32,528 nucleotides of DNA from Apostichopus californicus (taxonomy: Eukaryota > Echinodermata > Holothuroidea > Aspidochirotida > Stichopodidae). Position numbers and translations under genes: made by a program. The stretch spans positions 1-32,528 of the forward strand of contig JAIPMN010009696.1 of the NCBI GenBank assembly GCA_020650975.1, written 5' to 3'. Position 1 is the first letter of the stretch; each line of letters opens with the position of its first letter. Under the pieces are notes generated by a model that was given only the letters and a program-made list of their open reading frames with translations, was not told the DNA's origin and ran no database searches. This document shows, piece after piece, positions 11,283 through 24,100 of this stretch.

Positions 11283-12112
11283 TTAAACACCAGACTGGTG
11301 TTCTCCATATATGTTCTGATGTGAAAGGTGAGCTCTGCCTTCATCATTATTTCTAGATCTAGCAAGCAATGGATATTGTGATGTATCTATCTCCATGGGG
11401 GTAGGCACGTCATTAAATTCTGCCAAACTTCTGTTTCTCTCTGATGGCGTAGGTTGCCTTTGATAGTAATCTTGCTGTTGCAGACCTTCTGGCCTTGGTT
11501 GGGAACTAGTGGGGTGTCGTTGAAAGTTTAAATTATTCTGAGTATCAGCCTTTCTATATGAATCAAGCCGATGTGGCATTTGTGGGTCTTGTTTTGACCT
11601 TTTTGTTTGCCGTGCATCTAGATTGGGAGCAAGTGCTTCAGCAGGTTTCGTTATGTTTATGTTTGAGACCTTATTGGCCACCCGAACATCATCATTAGAG
11701 TAAATTGGAGTTTTTTCAGGGGGAAGTCTGCCTTGAACATTATTTGTAGGTGTATCATACAATGGCCCTAGTGGTGTACCTGTCTCCATAGCAGTAGGCA
11801 CGTTATTTACATGATCTGGCAATCCCATGCTGTCTTGAAAGCTATGTCCCATTGTGTTACTCTCTGATAGTGTAGTTGGCCCCCTCTGGTACCCATGGTT
11901 TTGTGACAATTCTCCCTGTCTTCTCTCTTGATCTCTTCTTTCTGGTTTCTTGACAAGTTTGTAAAAGCAGATGTAGGCATCTCCCATGAGCCGCTTCCAG
12001 TGTCTTGGAAACATTGGTTTCTTCAGATTTTCCAGAATATTTGGGTCTTTCAAAGTCGCCATCATCCCCATCATGTGAGATACCTTTGGGACATTATAAC
12101 CTTTGTGATCTC
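11283..12112 (-). CDS. CYLD: CYLD-like last exon: end of USP domain and long disordered tail
   Basis: The acceptor cttttccatgtgaag leads in phase into [10 protein letters not shown], matching 'QNGFNIPQV' of [17 protein letters not shown] then follows, matching 'RLLCDAYMCMYQS', where vertebrate CYLD ends about ten residues later. Here the same frame runs on without a stop for about 220 residues rich in Pro, Gln, Asn, Ser and charged residues, ending at TAA 11283-11285. The tail contains two related segments (DNA 11881-11726 and 11456-11333) with the shared core NDVPTPME / NNVPTAME. It has no predicted domain that I recognise. The stretch keeps an open frame and protein-level similarity between its two copies, which argues that it is translated. 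Confidence 0.92.
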
Positions 12113-15100
12113 CTTCACATGGAAAAGAAAAAAGAAAGAATGTCTTGCAAATGTACCTCTATTTTTAATTTCTTCAACCCAAAAGCTAATATCAATGTAC
12201 CAGTCTCAAAACACTGCAAAAACAGTCTGTATCAAGCCTATGAACTTAATCAGTATCTTGTATGGACAAGCATCGTTACTTGGGCACTATTTCAGGCAAA
12301 TACTGGACAGAATACTAGATATTTAAAGATGTATATACTTGTTTAGTGTTCCCTTTCTTTTATTTCTTCCTTTTTTGGGGGGAGGGAAGTGGTCTGGGTG
12401 GTGGGAAAGACATTCCCTTTTGTTTCCCAATAAAACCAGGAGAGATACTCACACTTCATCTGCCCTTCCAAGAAGGAAAGAAACCAGAGCAGCGATGCTG
12501 CAGAATCTCAATATTTTGCACACTGGTAGGGATATTCCAGTCACTGAGATGTATTACATATAGCGACCAATGTTCAAGCAAAACCACTAGACTTCACAGT
12601 GATTCCTTGCCAAATTTCACATGCTCAATGACCATTTAATGTAACTGGAGACAAGCATCTTATACTTCAAAAGGCGAATTCACATACAAGTACGAAGTGC
12701 ATCCAAGTTGGTGTTATTGAAGGTTTTCAGACTGACCTCTGTCAACCCCAATAACCCTACCACAAAGACATGAAAGTTTTGTTGTTCTCAATAGTGTGGA
12801 CCACACTATAAAGTATGAACAGCATTCAAGCTTTATTTTTGGAGGTATTGTGCTTACAATGTTGTCAGACTTTGACCTCTAAAGAAAACAAAACAGTTCT
12901 TGTCATCAAAAAGTGCAGTGGACACAAACTAATAAGTTCATCTGTTTAGTTCATCTGTTTTCATCAAGTTTGAAGATATTGCATTCACAAGTATTTGAGA
13001 CTTTGACCTATGTTGACCTTCAATGAAATTTGATTTCAGCAGAAAACACTAGGGCACTTGTACTCAATAAGGTGTATCCACATATCAAGTTTATCCTTGC
13101 TTGCTTGAAAACCCATTCTCTTTGAAAAATAATTAAATATGGAATGAAATTTCTATCTGGCATTTAGTAACTCAAAGGACACCTTTTAAATTGAAAAGCT
13201 CCTAAAGATCTTCAAGTATGTTTCATAGTATACCTTTTCTGAAATATGTATCAGGAATTAGTGTTATGAGAAGTGGATTGAAAATACTGCTTACTGCTTA
13301 GCATTAACTTGCAGGATTGTTTAAGTTCATTTTCTGAATCTGTGTCCAGTGGTCATTGGAACCTATTTCCATTGCAAAAAGTAAATAATACCAAATAAAT
13401 TGATAAACCTTATGAGAACCTCTTATTGTACACCATGTCTTATGGAAACAACATGTCACTTGTACTGTAACTGCCACAATCAGCTACCGAATTCTCACTG
13501 TATGCAATTTCTGTAAATTCTGTCCCTTTTAAATTGAGCACAATTAGAGCTTTCAAAGGAGAATTCATATCGAAGAGTAAAAGTTTGCCTGTTTGGCTCC
13601 CCCTTTCATCCTCTCCTTCCTCATTTCCTCCTTTGTTCTCCCATCTTCTGGCTCAAACAGGATGTTGGACTGTGAATTACCTAACTTGCATAGCCTCTGT
13701 ACAGGTATGGTTTTTAGTGTGCATGTGCTACAGAACTTAGTCCATTGATTTATTGATCATTTTCTTAGACATCTAACTTAAAGGGTAAGTTTCGTAAGTG
13801 TTTTGAGCATCTGGTAGTTGAATTGGTGGTAAATACACAAGTTATCGTATTGTCTCTCTGGCTTCAAAGTCAGAAGATTTCTATAAATTGTTACACTGAC
13901 AGAAGAAGTCAGAGTCACCAGCTGGGGCGAGGCTCTGTCATCACTACTGGCCAAGTTCTTAAGCATAGAGGACCCATGACTTAAAGCGCTGCTGAAGAAT
14001 ATAGTTAATGGAAGAAAAGAGATATTTTCTTTCTCGCAGCAGTTTCCTGTTTGTACACTGCCTCCACAGTTGATGTAAGGGTTTGAAGGATCCCTCTATC
14101 ACCTAATACTGTGCCAGGCTGTTCTTAACTTGATGATTATAAATAAACTGACATAACTTAAGCCTACTTCGGTGTGCTGTAAATCATACCCCTAGGGCTG
14201 TTTCAATGTCCCCCATTGGGCTCATCTCTTTCAAACTTAAAAGCCCCTTTAGGACTTCAAAGCCTATTTCTACATTTAAACCGTTCGAACACATGTAGGG
14301 GATATATTGCTATGAGAAGTGGATTGAAACTTTTGCTAGGCATAAACTTGTTCCGAAGTTAATACCCCAATCAAAATGTTTAACTTAATTCTTATGTAAT
14401 TACTTTAATGCAGCTTCTAACTTGGAAAAAGAGGGCTTCACCAGGCCTGCAAATGTATGGGAGCTATTACTGCATACATATGTCAGTATTAGCACAATCA
14501 AATTAACCTTGAATACTATTACTGTAGACAATGACCCTACATGTCCTACACTACTTGCTCTATATCCAGCCTGGTAACCTAGGTTCTTGCCTAACAGCTG
14601 GCACATGTCATTACAGTAAGCATACTGAACCATCATCAACTGTATTTTCTACCTGTAATTGTCTTTTCCAACACAGTTAAAAGTCAAGGCTGGAGCTAAA
14701 ATCATTTGTGAATATTGTTTTCACATTTGTGCTGTTCAATTGTACATTTTGTTAGATGATCGGCTTCTATACATTATATCAACAATTATTTGTCCTTGAC
14801 TACAGTATGTGCTCATGCACTCATGTTGTCTACATAAATATATTACAGTCATGGAGCAGCCTATACAAGTTTCTTGTTGCAATGTACTTGGTGAAGAAAG
14901 TAGCTAGAGAGGGTTCAAATCAGGAACATATACAGTATGGATGCTGGGGGTTCTTACATGGTCAATGGCAATATGAATGTGTTGTTTCTAGAGGCATCAA
15001 AGCAGTTCAAAGGTGTTACAAATTCTTGTTAGAATATCACTTGTTACTGAGATGCTATCTGTAATACAAGATGTCTTAGTATGAACTGTATATGTGTGTA

Positions 15101-18100
15101 GGAACTAGGAGGAGACAAAAGAAATATCAGAAAATGGTAGAGTTTATGGGGGTTTTCCCTCTGCATCCCCACCAAGATTCTTCTTCTGGTGATCCATTTT
15201 ATAAATAGACATTAAAAGTGTACCATCTCCATAATCATAATTACCACCTCTTATCAGCTTATTGAATAACATTGCACATACAGAAAAGGTTGAAATACCA
15301 CATTGCCAGGCAGTTGGGTCACCAGAAAGACTGTTGGAAAAAGCTGGTTTAAGGTGCATTCAACTGTGCTCACAATCTGAAAATGTTTAAAAATACTAGC
15401 AAAATCATGTTGGAATTAGTGCACTTGGGAACAAGTGTATTTCTTCAGCTAGTAGTGCTTGATTTTCTGCTGCAGGGTGCAAATTGAGAATTATTATTTA
15501 TTTATACCCATGTTCTGTAGAAACTGGCAGCTAGACTACAACTCTGTGGGTTAATTTCTTCACCTGTCTTGCATTCAACTAAAAGTAGCATGAGTTGCCA
15601 TTACTAACACACAAAAGTAAACAAATTGTCATTTCAACCATTTCAAGTATCAGGATGCTTCTGATAGAAACTATCCCGTGCTAGAAAAACTAAGTCGTTT
15701 CCATATTGCACGAGTTTTGTTTTTTTGTTTGCTTTCATCATCTGACAAGCACCCTCCTGAATATGCAAATGAGGATTAAAAAGAAAGAGAAACAGTTAGG
15801 GGTTTTCGAAAGTGCAGTTCGTTTCCCTATTACGGAAACATATCCATTATGATAACTACATAGAGCACCAGAAGGTGTACTTAGCTTACACCAAATTTAT
15901 CAGTTGCACTAGTGTGTTTCAATGAATGAACCTATTCGGCACTTAAATTTAGACGCCAGCAGTTTCTATAACTTGCCCACCTTCAGACACTACCTGAAAC
16001 AACTGAGTGTTTGGCTGGACTATGCATGTCCAGTATTAATGGTATACTGAGTCCCCCCCCCTATTTTCTTGCGACACGTTTTCAGCACATACAGTCAGCA
16101 CATACAGCGTTAAGACTTACATCTAACTTAGGCTAGGCCCTAGCCTAACTTCACAAATATAGGTCTCCATCCTACCTCCATACTAAGTTACACTATAGAT
16201 ATTAATGTGTGTGTGCTAAACAACTGAAGATAACGTAAAGAAAAAGTGGCCTGATTATTAAATATATGAATCCGACAATGGGAACTGCACAAGAAGGGAA
16301 AACAAAGTTAGATTTATAAATTGTAAAATATCATTATCTTAAGATTGTAGTTAACCTCTTAAATGTCAAGGGTGAAAGTACTGTGTCCAGACACTACCTC
16401 CGTGGATTGGGCATCTTAAGTGAAAACATCCTATGTTACACTCAGTATGAAAACTCTGTGTCATAACACTTACCTCGTCTATCAGCCATACTATCGAAGA
16501 AAACCCAGTCATTTTCACCCTGGCCAGCCTTTACAAAAGCTACATAGTGACTGGTCTCGATGCACATGATTGAAAATAGCTCCATGGTATGCTCTTCATG
16601 AAGTTCTAGTCCTTTGTCTAGTGACTGATCCATTGCAGTCACTTGATAATAGTTATCAACAAAGTTCTTTGGGTAAGACAGTTGGTTCGGCCGGTGCCTC
16701 TTCTCACCCTTTGACAGTAAAAAACAAACTTTTGCTCAATATCAAGGAAGGAATGCATGCAAAAATTAAAAAGAAAAGGGACAATCATATTATTAGAACA
16801 ACCAACCACAATTTATTCCAAATATGTATTTCAATTAACTACAAACTATTATTTTGTTGTTGTTAAGTGGTTCATATATCAAAAAGATGTGATAAATGTG
16901 ATTTCTTTACCACAGAGATTTTACATAAAATGTAAGGGCCAAGATTTGTGGAGAGAGATATCACCCACTAAAAAAATTAAAGCACCAAAACACTTTAAAA
17001 GTACCATGAATACCTTTGTTTGAGAGAACAAATAGAATGTTGATGAAAAAAGGGAGAGAAATTAATTGGGTGTGTGATGAAGACATCCTATACTATCAAA
17101 GGGGCTTACTGTATCACAAATGCAGTCCGTGTAAATTGTTGCTGTATTATCTATCATGATAAGATATAGGCAACTTTGATCATCAGAAACGTGTGTAAAC
17201 ATGCAGCTAAGAGTCCATTTAACCTTTGTTTGAATGTTGATGTTACGATGTATCTTATCAGTGATAAGGTTAGTAAGTAAGAATGGTGTGATGGCTTTTT
17301 CCTTCTATATCAAAATAGAAAAATAAATAAAAGAGGGATGACCCTCCCAATGGTTACTAGCCATATAAGGAAGAATAAATCTAGCATTAAAGTAGACAAT
17401 GACAGAGACAGTGTTACTACCATACACAGAATCTGAAGGGAAATGTTTTTCTCCAGTCAGGTATGAATGACAGTCATATCTGCATATTGTGACTTTGATG
17501 TCAGTGGAAGTTGAATTGCCGAACTCCTCTGAATCTGTGTACTCAAATGATGTAAACTTATAATACTACATGTCTTTTGGGGTCAGATAATATCACGCTC
17601 CCATGGGTGCAAATAACTTGACCTCTACTGCCAAATAATTCTCTATGGAAGATACCAATAATGGGGGGAAAAAACACCAAAAACTAGTAATTAGATCAAA
17701 GGAAATGCTGTAAACCAGTTTAATTTCACAAACAATTGTACCGCAAAGTGCAACTGAATTATTGAAACACAGCTGTACAGTATGTATTGAATGGGGTACA
17801 TTTTCAATTAGATTAGATACCGAAACTACTTCCCAATCCAGATCATTACCTTGTTACATTTCATTTTGCATAACAAAGAGAATGAAAACAATTTAGTATG
17901 CGTTTGCACATGATCGCTAGAATATGAAGAAGTGTGAATTTGCAACAAATTTTTTAAATGAAAAGTAGCATAAGTTTTTGGGTTTCCTACTTAACATTTA
18001 CATACATAGAATTCACAAAGGCTACATCAATTGTAACCTTAGGTTCAAATGCAACTTGGCTGAAAAGGCATCATTGCTAGATATTGGCACACAAATCCAA

Positions 18101-21100
18101 AATATAAACTGCTTTTCCTCTGAGTATTTTTTTTTCTTTCTTTTGTGATGTTTTGTTTATGAAGGATTTCGTTCTTGACCCTTAATGACTGATATTGAAC
18201 TTTGAACAAAAATCTATGATTTGTTCCATCTTTTACAAAGCAACATTCTGTACACTGACTTATTCAATTCTGTCCTTAGCAGTATTGTTTAAATATTGTT
18301 TAAATATTGTGAGAAAGTAGACTTACAAACATTTACTGCCTATGGTTCACAAATGACCTCTGACCTCCACCAAAACAAGTAGGAGTCCCATCGTCAATAA
18401 AGCGACATGTTCAGTATGACGTCTGAATGAGGTCTCCTGAGGTGTGATATTTGGGAACAACTATGTGTTGCATTTGACATGTCTGTTGAAAATTATCAAT
18501 TGGCAACTTCACAAGTTGTGCGAGGTGTTTAACCAGAAAGCCAGTCAGCCTTGTGATTCCTTGCCACATAAATGCTCAAAATTCAAAATAACTAACTGAC
18601 TAATGTAGAGCAAGTTAGTTAAATTTGTCCAAGAGTTAAGTGAGAACCAGAAAAGGTTTGTAGCAATCCCTTGTGGGCATCAACCATGTTATTCACTGGT
18701 ATGGGTTTTGCAGTATAGAATTTTAAACCAAAACGTTTCAATAGCCAGAGAGAACAGTCTTGCTGTGTGAAATATAGCCACATTTTACCAAGGTTGAGCT
18801 AGCAATCACTTTAATAATTGTGGAGCATTATATGACATTGTTTATACACTGTGAAATATTTTTGAGAAATTGGCCAAGTGTTTAACCATTTGAGATAACC
18901 TTTTGACTCCTTGAGGTTCAGAGGGTGAAACCTGATAGGAGGTTTAAGTGCAAGTTTAAAGCAAGAGTATGAATTCTGAAGCAGATTTCATGACCTGGAT
19001 GCCTGGTATGTTTCATTGAATACCTATAGAGCCCCTTACAGAACTAAACTGAAATTTGACCAAACTATATTCAGCAAAAGAAAATCATAGCATTGGAGAA
19101 TTAACAGGTTAATTGTAGCTTCAACTTTGGAGCTATCATGTTTGAAGAGTTTTCAGATCTTGTTGTCAGTTGTTGTTATTATTATATACCTGTAACAGTG
19201 TGTAGAACAAAGACTAATTGATCAAAACTAAATAGAAAATGTTCCAATGCCAGTAATATGATCGATATTACATAACATACACTGTACTTACATGTCTTAT
19301 ATGCCAACATTCTTTGCAAAAACTGCTTATTACATCTTGATAAGCTTTTCCATCTGGTCGGCAGTCCTTGCACTCCATAAATGCCAACTTTCCACACAAG
19401 GTACATGCCCTTGTAGCTAAGGTGAGAAGAAAAATTATCAAAATAGGAAAACAAATGTACATTAATATAATTGTATGAACAACACATTTTTGTGTTAGCA
19501 ACCAGAATCAAAAGCTAAGAAATATTACTAATTGTGAAATGATACTTTTTAACTGGCCATTCTAAAATTTCCAGTTACAAGAATTTACAGTGGTCTTTAC
19601 ACTTCAATCTTTCCTATTAAATAACTGAATATTTGAATATCTTAGGAATCAGTAGTGGGAGAAATTTCCCCCTTTTCAAGTAATAGGTAACATGGGGTAA
19701 TTGTATGTACAATTGAAGCTATACAATGCAATTCTTAAGCAAAACGTTGCTTTCCCAAAGGTAAAAACATACCAGAAAACAGATGAGGCAATCTAGTAAT
19801 CCAATTCGATGTCCAACGCGCAGATGGAGATGAAGAAGATTTCCAAGTTTGCAGTGGTAAGACGTCCCTGGACAGCTGATCGACCCTGTTAAGTGTGTAG
19901 CCTAACGTTAGGCCTATCATCTCTGATATGTTTCAGTTTCTTAGGAAAGAGGCATTGATTCACTACAACAAGGCAAGCATTATAAGAAAATTCTCACCAT
20001 TTTTCACAAGGGTTGTGATATCCATTGTAAAACTTGGCATAATCCAGTCATACAGTTTGAATGACTTCCCAAACCGTGGCAGCTGCACTATAAAAACCTC
20101 AGGGACCTATGAAAGAACAAAATAGCCACAACATGAATACATCCTTTATCAATTTAGAAAAGTGCAGAGAAAAAACACAACCAGAAGCGACTCTAGATTT
20201 CTTTTCTTTAGCCAACGAGATACATGAGGAATGGGCGCAAAAATAAAGTTGTTTGTCATTTAATTCTTTGAGGACATTTGTTGAAAATAGGAAACTTAAA
20301 GGCAGAGTACCTCCAACATTATTACACTCAGTGTTAGCAAGATGCTGATATTTGGTGACCTAACTATGAGTGAACCAACTACACTGAGAAACAAGCAACT
20401 GAAACCTTTAACTTATCACTAATGAATTTTTCCAGATATAATACTAATTCTAGTCACCTTTTCTGTCAATACCATTTATAACCTATTGGTTTGCTCCAAG
20501 GAGAGATATGCTACATTTTCTCACTGTAGTTAACATCTAGCAATGCATCACACTGTGCAATGCAAACTTGAAATTCTTTCAACTGGGAGCTAAACTGTGT
20601 AGTAGTTAAAAATTTGAACCAGACCTCTGTCAATTTAAGGTCAGATTCCAAGAATGAAAGATGAACCAGTTGTTCAACTGTTGGAAGACTCAGGTAATCC
20701 TTCTTGTCCAGGAATATCTGATAGACAAAAGAATCCAAACTTGCTCCGTTTCCTTGACTGTATGAGATGCAGAAAAACAGGATGAAAAAAATTGAAGCAA
20801 GTATTGTGGAATATAGTGAGAGAATGTTTTAAATGAATTTTTCCTAGTAAAAGAAACTTTCAAGTGCTTTTTCAATGAAGACAGCAAGAATAAAGAATTT
20901 GCAAACAGGGATGCCAGAACCCATTTTGAAGTGTGGGGGGGGGGGGCAGTGATGGGTGAGACCAAGGTTTCGTAACTTTGTCCTCTGTTAAGTCAAAAGT
21001 AAAACTTATCATCAAGACTTTTAAAGTGGCAGTGACAACAAGAGATTGTGGCTGGTTATTATTAGCTTACAAAGATTATCTATTGTCAATGGGTTTTTCA

Positions 21101-24100
21101 GTGCAAATGTTAAGGCTTTAAGAAAATTTTGAGAGATTGGGTGCCTAGCCTACTTGAACTAAGTAGAAAAATACTAGTTTGACTGTGTAACTGCCAAAGT
21201 ATGGACTCTCACAACAAATTGCATGAAATCACAGCAGTTTGCCTATAATTACTAGATCATGCATATTTTTATTTAAAAGATATTTATTGAGTTTTGAGGT
21301 ACAATATTGTTAAAATCTTGACTGTAGGCTACTCCTATCACTCATTAAATCTGGAGTCTTCAGAAAGTGGGCCAGATAAAAGTTAAGTAGCTGCACACCT
21401 TATCCTCAAGAAAGGCTCGGCATTGAGGAGTTCTTGAAGTAACGTGTGTATGAATTCTTCTGGATCTTTCTCTTCTGTTCTCAATCCTTTCATGTTGCTG
21501 TAGTCATTCAAAAGATCACGGAATGCAAGGATGGGCTTGGCACTGACAACTCCATTCCTTAAATTATCAGAGGAAAAGAAGTAATTACTATTAATACATG
21601 ATGTACTTTTCTGGCATAATGCATATTATTGTAGTGCACATGCGCGCTACAATATTGGGATAACCAGCCCCCTCCATCATCTACATGGCTCATCTACATG
21701 GCTGGCTGGTGAATGCCAGCTGAACATACACTCTTCATAGCAATCTCAAATTCACAGGTTGGCTACGCAGAAAGAATTCCAGACTCAGATTTGCAAAGAA
21801 TTGTGGCGGCGAACAGTTAATTCTGCACACGTAAAGAAAATAGATCTCCTTGCATATCATACTTCTTCAAAACAATACGTAAAATTCTCTACTTTGGTTC
21901 GTTATTCTCAAATTGAACAAGACATGTAACATTTGAACGCATTTAAAAAATCTGCAAGCAACAAATGTTAATCATATTTATCTACAACGACTCGGCGTTA
22001 TCTGTACTACTTCAGCAATTGCAACATAGGTCCTTGAAATGTTATTATTGTGGCATGGCAGCATATACTATGGCCCTGTATGGCATATATTACGTGTTTT
22101 GGATCATTATAAACCAGGGCCAGGAAATCGACCAAGCACTTTTTAATAGACCGGAGGGTGTTGAATTTGCAATGATAGACTATAGACCTACATGAATTCG
22201 TTAGATTAATCGTCCATTAGGCCTTCGGATGTTCCGTATGTTTGTAAAATTTCGCTAACTAGGGGAGGATACAGTAACGTTAAGATGTTCAATTTGACCA
22301 ATCAGTGTCCATGCAGGAATCTGTGTATTCTCTGTCACGTCCGAAACAGGTGGGATTTGTGATTGACAGCTTAGTTCTGATGGTTTTAGTCATCATTTCT
22401 TCGTTTATATTGCAGGCACATGCTAGATAGAGTACTGTCTATAAACATTACACAATATAGCCTAGCTTTGGTCTATGTTAAAGGCCCAAACAAACTTCCT
22501 TCTTTGTGACCGAAATAACGTCAAAAGGGTTGCAGTAACAAATTGAATATGAACGACTAACTACTGCAAGTTTGACCTTCACCACTCACTACAATGACAA
22601 ATATAGTTGTTCTAGTAGTACTTTGTTTTACTTATCTGGCTTTGTCATCAATTTGTTGAATATTGTTTTGTGTTAGACTGGGCATACACAGTAATTTAAA
22701 GCAGGAATCAGAGTTTCATTTCAGTGTCTAGAATTGAGACTGGAAGAGTCCTTTGACCATTTCATAATCATGTTCGAATTTCTTTCTCATCAGTAGTCAT
22801 CGAGAAAATAATTCATGAAGATGAGGACCTAATCAATATTAGATACTTGTCACTTTTCTTCAGCTTTGTATGCTATCTTCCAAAATAGTTACAGTATTTA
22901 ATTTGTGTGTTGCTACCGAGAAATGAACTGATTCTGTCTTCACTTACTTCTCACAAATGAGAGATTGAGGCCAAGATTTTAGAGTTATTATTATTTATGA
23001 CTTGATCAGGCTCATCTATGTTAAGTTTAGATATAAAAAGTCAAAAGAATGATGTCAACCTATGTTGATATCATCATCAACAGTTCAGTCGATTCAAATG
23101 CAATGACCACCTTTTAATGATCTACACCATTTCAAATTAAAATATGACCTAAAATAAATGGAAACCTTGTTATTTAACAAATACCCTCACGTTAGGGAAA
23201 ACGTATATGTTCTCTATTCTATATGTTACCCTTAAGAACATCCACATTATTTACAAGTGTTAAACTTTCCAAATGTAACTTTTCAGACCTGTGCAGGTGT
23301 TTCTCCATTGCCTTCAGATCTATTGTCACCTAATCTAAACAAACCTGTTGGAACTCGGCTGCACACCATTTGGAATGTATTGTGGCAGAATGAGCAGGGA
23401 GAATGAACAAACTACATCTTTGGTATCTTTTAGGACAGACATTCCACCAGTACACTCAACATTGAGGAGGCATTTGACACACAGAGGCATGCTAAGGGGG
23501 AAAATAATGAACATACAAGTAGTTTTCACTACCAGCACAGGTTTTTTCCAACTACTCAGACTTCCAATACCCTTTTGACAGGAATCATTTATCAGGTATA
23601 GAAAAACAAAGAACACAAATGGCCAGATTGACACACTCAACTGCAAATACATCTAGTGCCTTTTGTATACAGAATCTTGCTACTTTCAGCTTTGTTAATC
23701 AACAAACTATACAATCATCAATATGAACTTATCAACTTTTGTAATGAAGTTAACGTTCATAAGGGTCCAAAGGATTTTCTTCCTGAGATATGAGGTGCTT
23801 TCGAAAGGTAGTGTTGAGTCATTACTCCAGATCATCTGATGCTACTACACATATGAAGAACTTTGAGTGGTGACTAGCTTGCTCCAACGGAAACAATAAT
23901 TCCCTATGTATAGTCATTTGCTTTCCTTCATAGTGCACTCTTAACAGCATTAGGAACTGTACCCCATGTTTGCCACTTTTTAGACTTTTTAGTATCAATT
24001 GTTATATTCTGTGTGACTGGCCTGCTTGCTATGTGTTGATGACATTTAGACCAGCAGAATGCTGCTCTGACTAGCTTGAGCTTCTTGAGCTTGCTAGTTG

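Larger units (their letters stand above)
16709..19291 (-). other. Intron of the CYLD-like gene (2.6 kb)
   Basis: No exon recognised. It contains one dispersed-repeat copy (18885-18988), the tgacctc repeat fragment (18349-18375) and a 14-bp tandem duplication (attgtttaaatattgtttaaatattgt near 18284-18310). Confidence 0.6.

Noticed and set aside
11928..12346. Plus-strand open frames opposite the last CYLD exon and its intron
   Set aside because: Shadows of the minus-strand coding exon; the minus strand carries clear CYLD homology.
23335..23652. Minus-strand 105-codon open frame with hydrophobic stretches in a CYLD intron
   Set aside because: Correct strand but no CYLD similarity and no acceptor/donor pair in phase; flanking CYLD exons already join without it.
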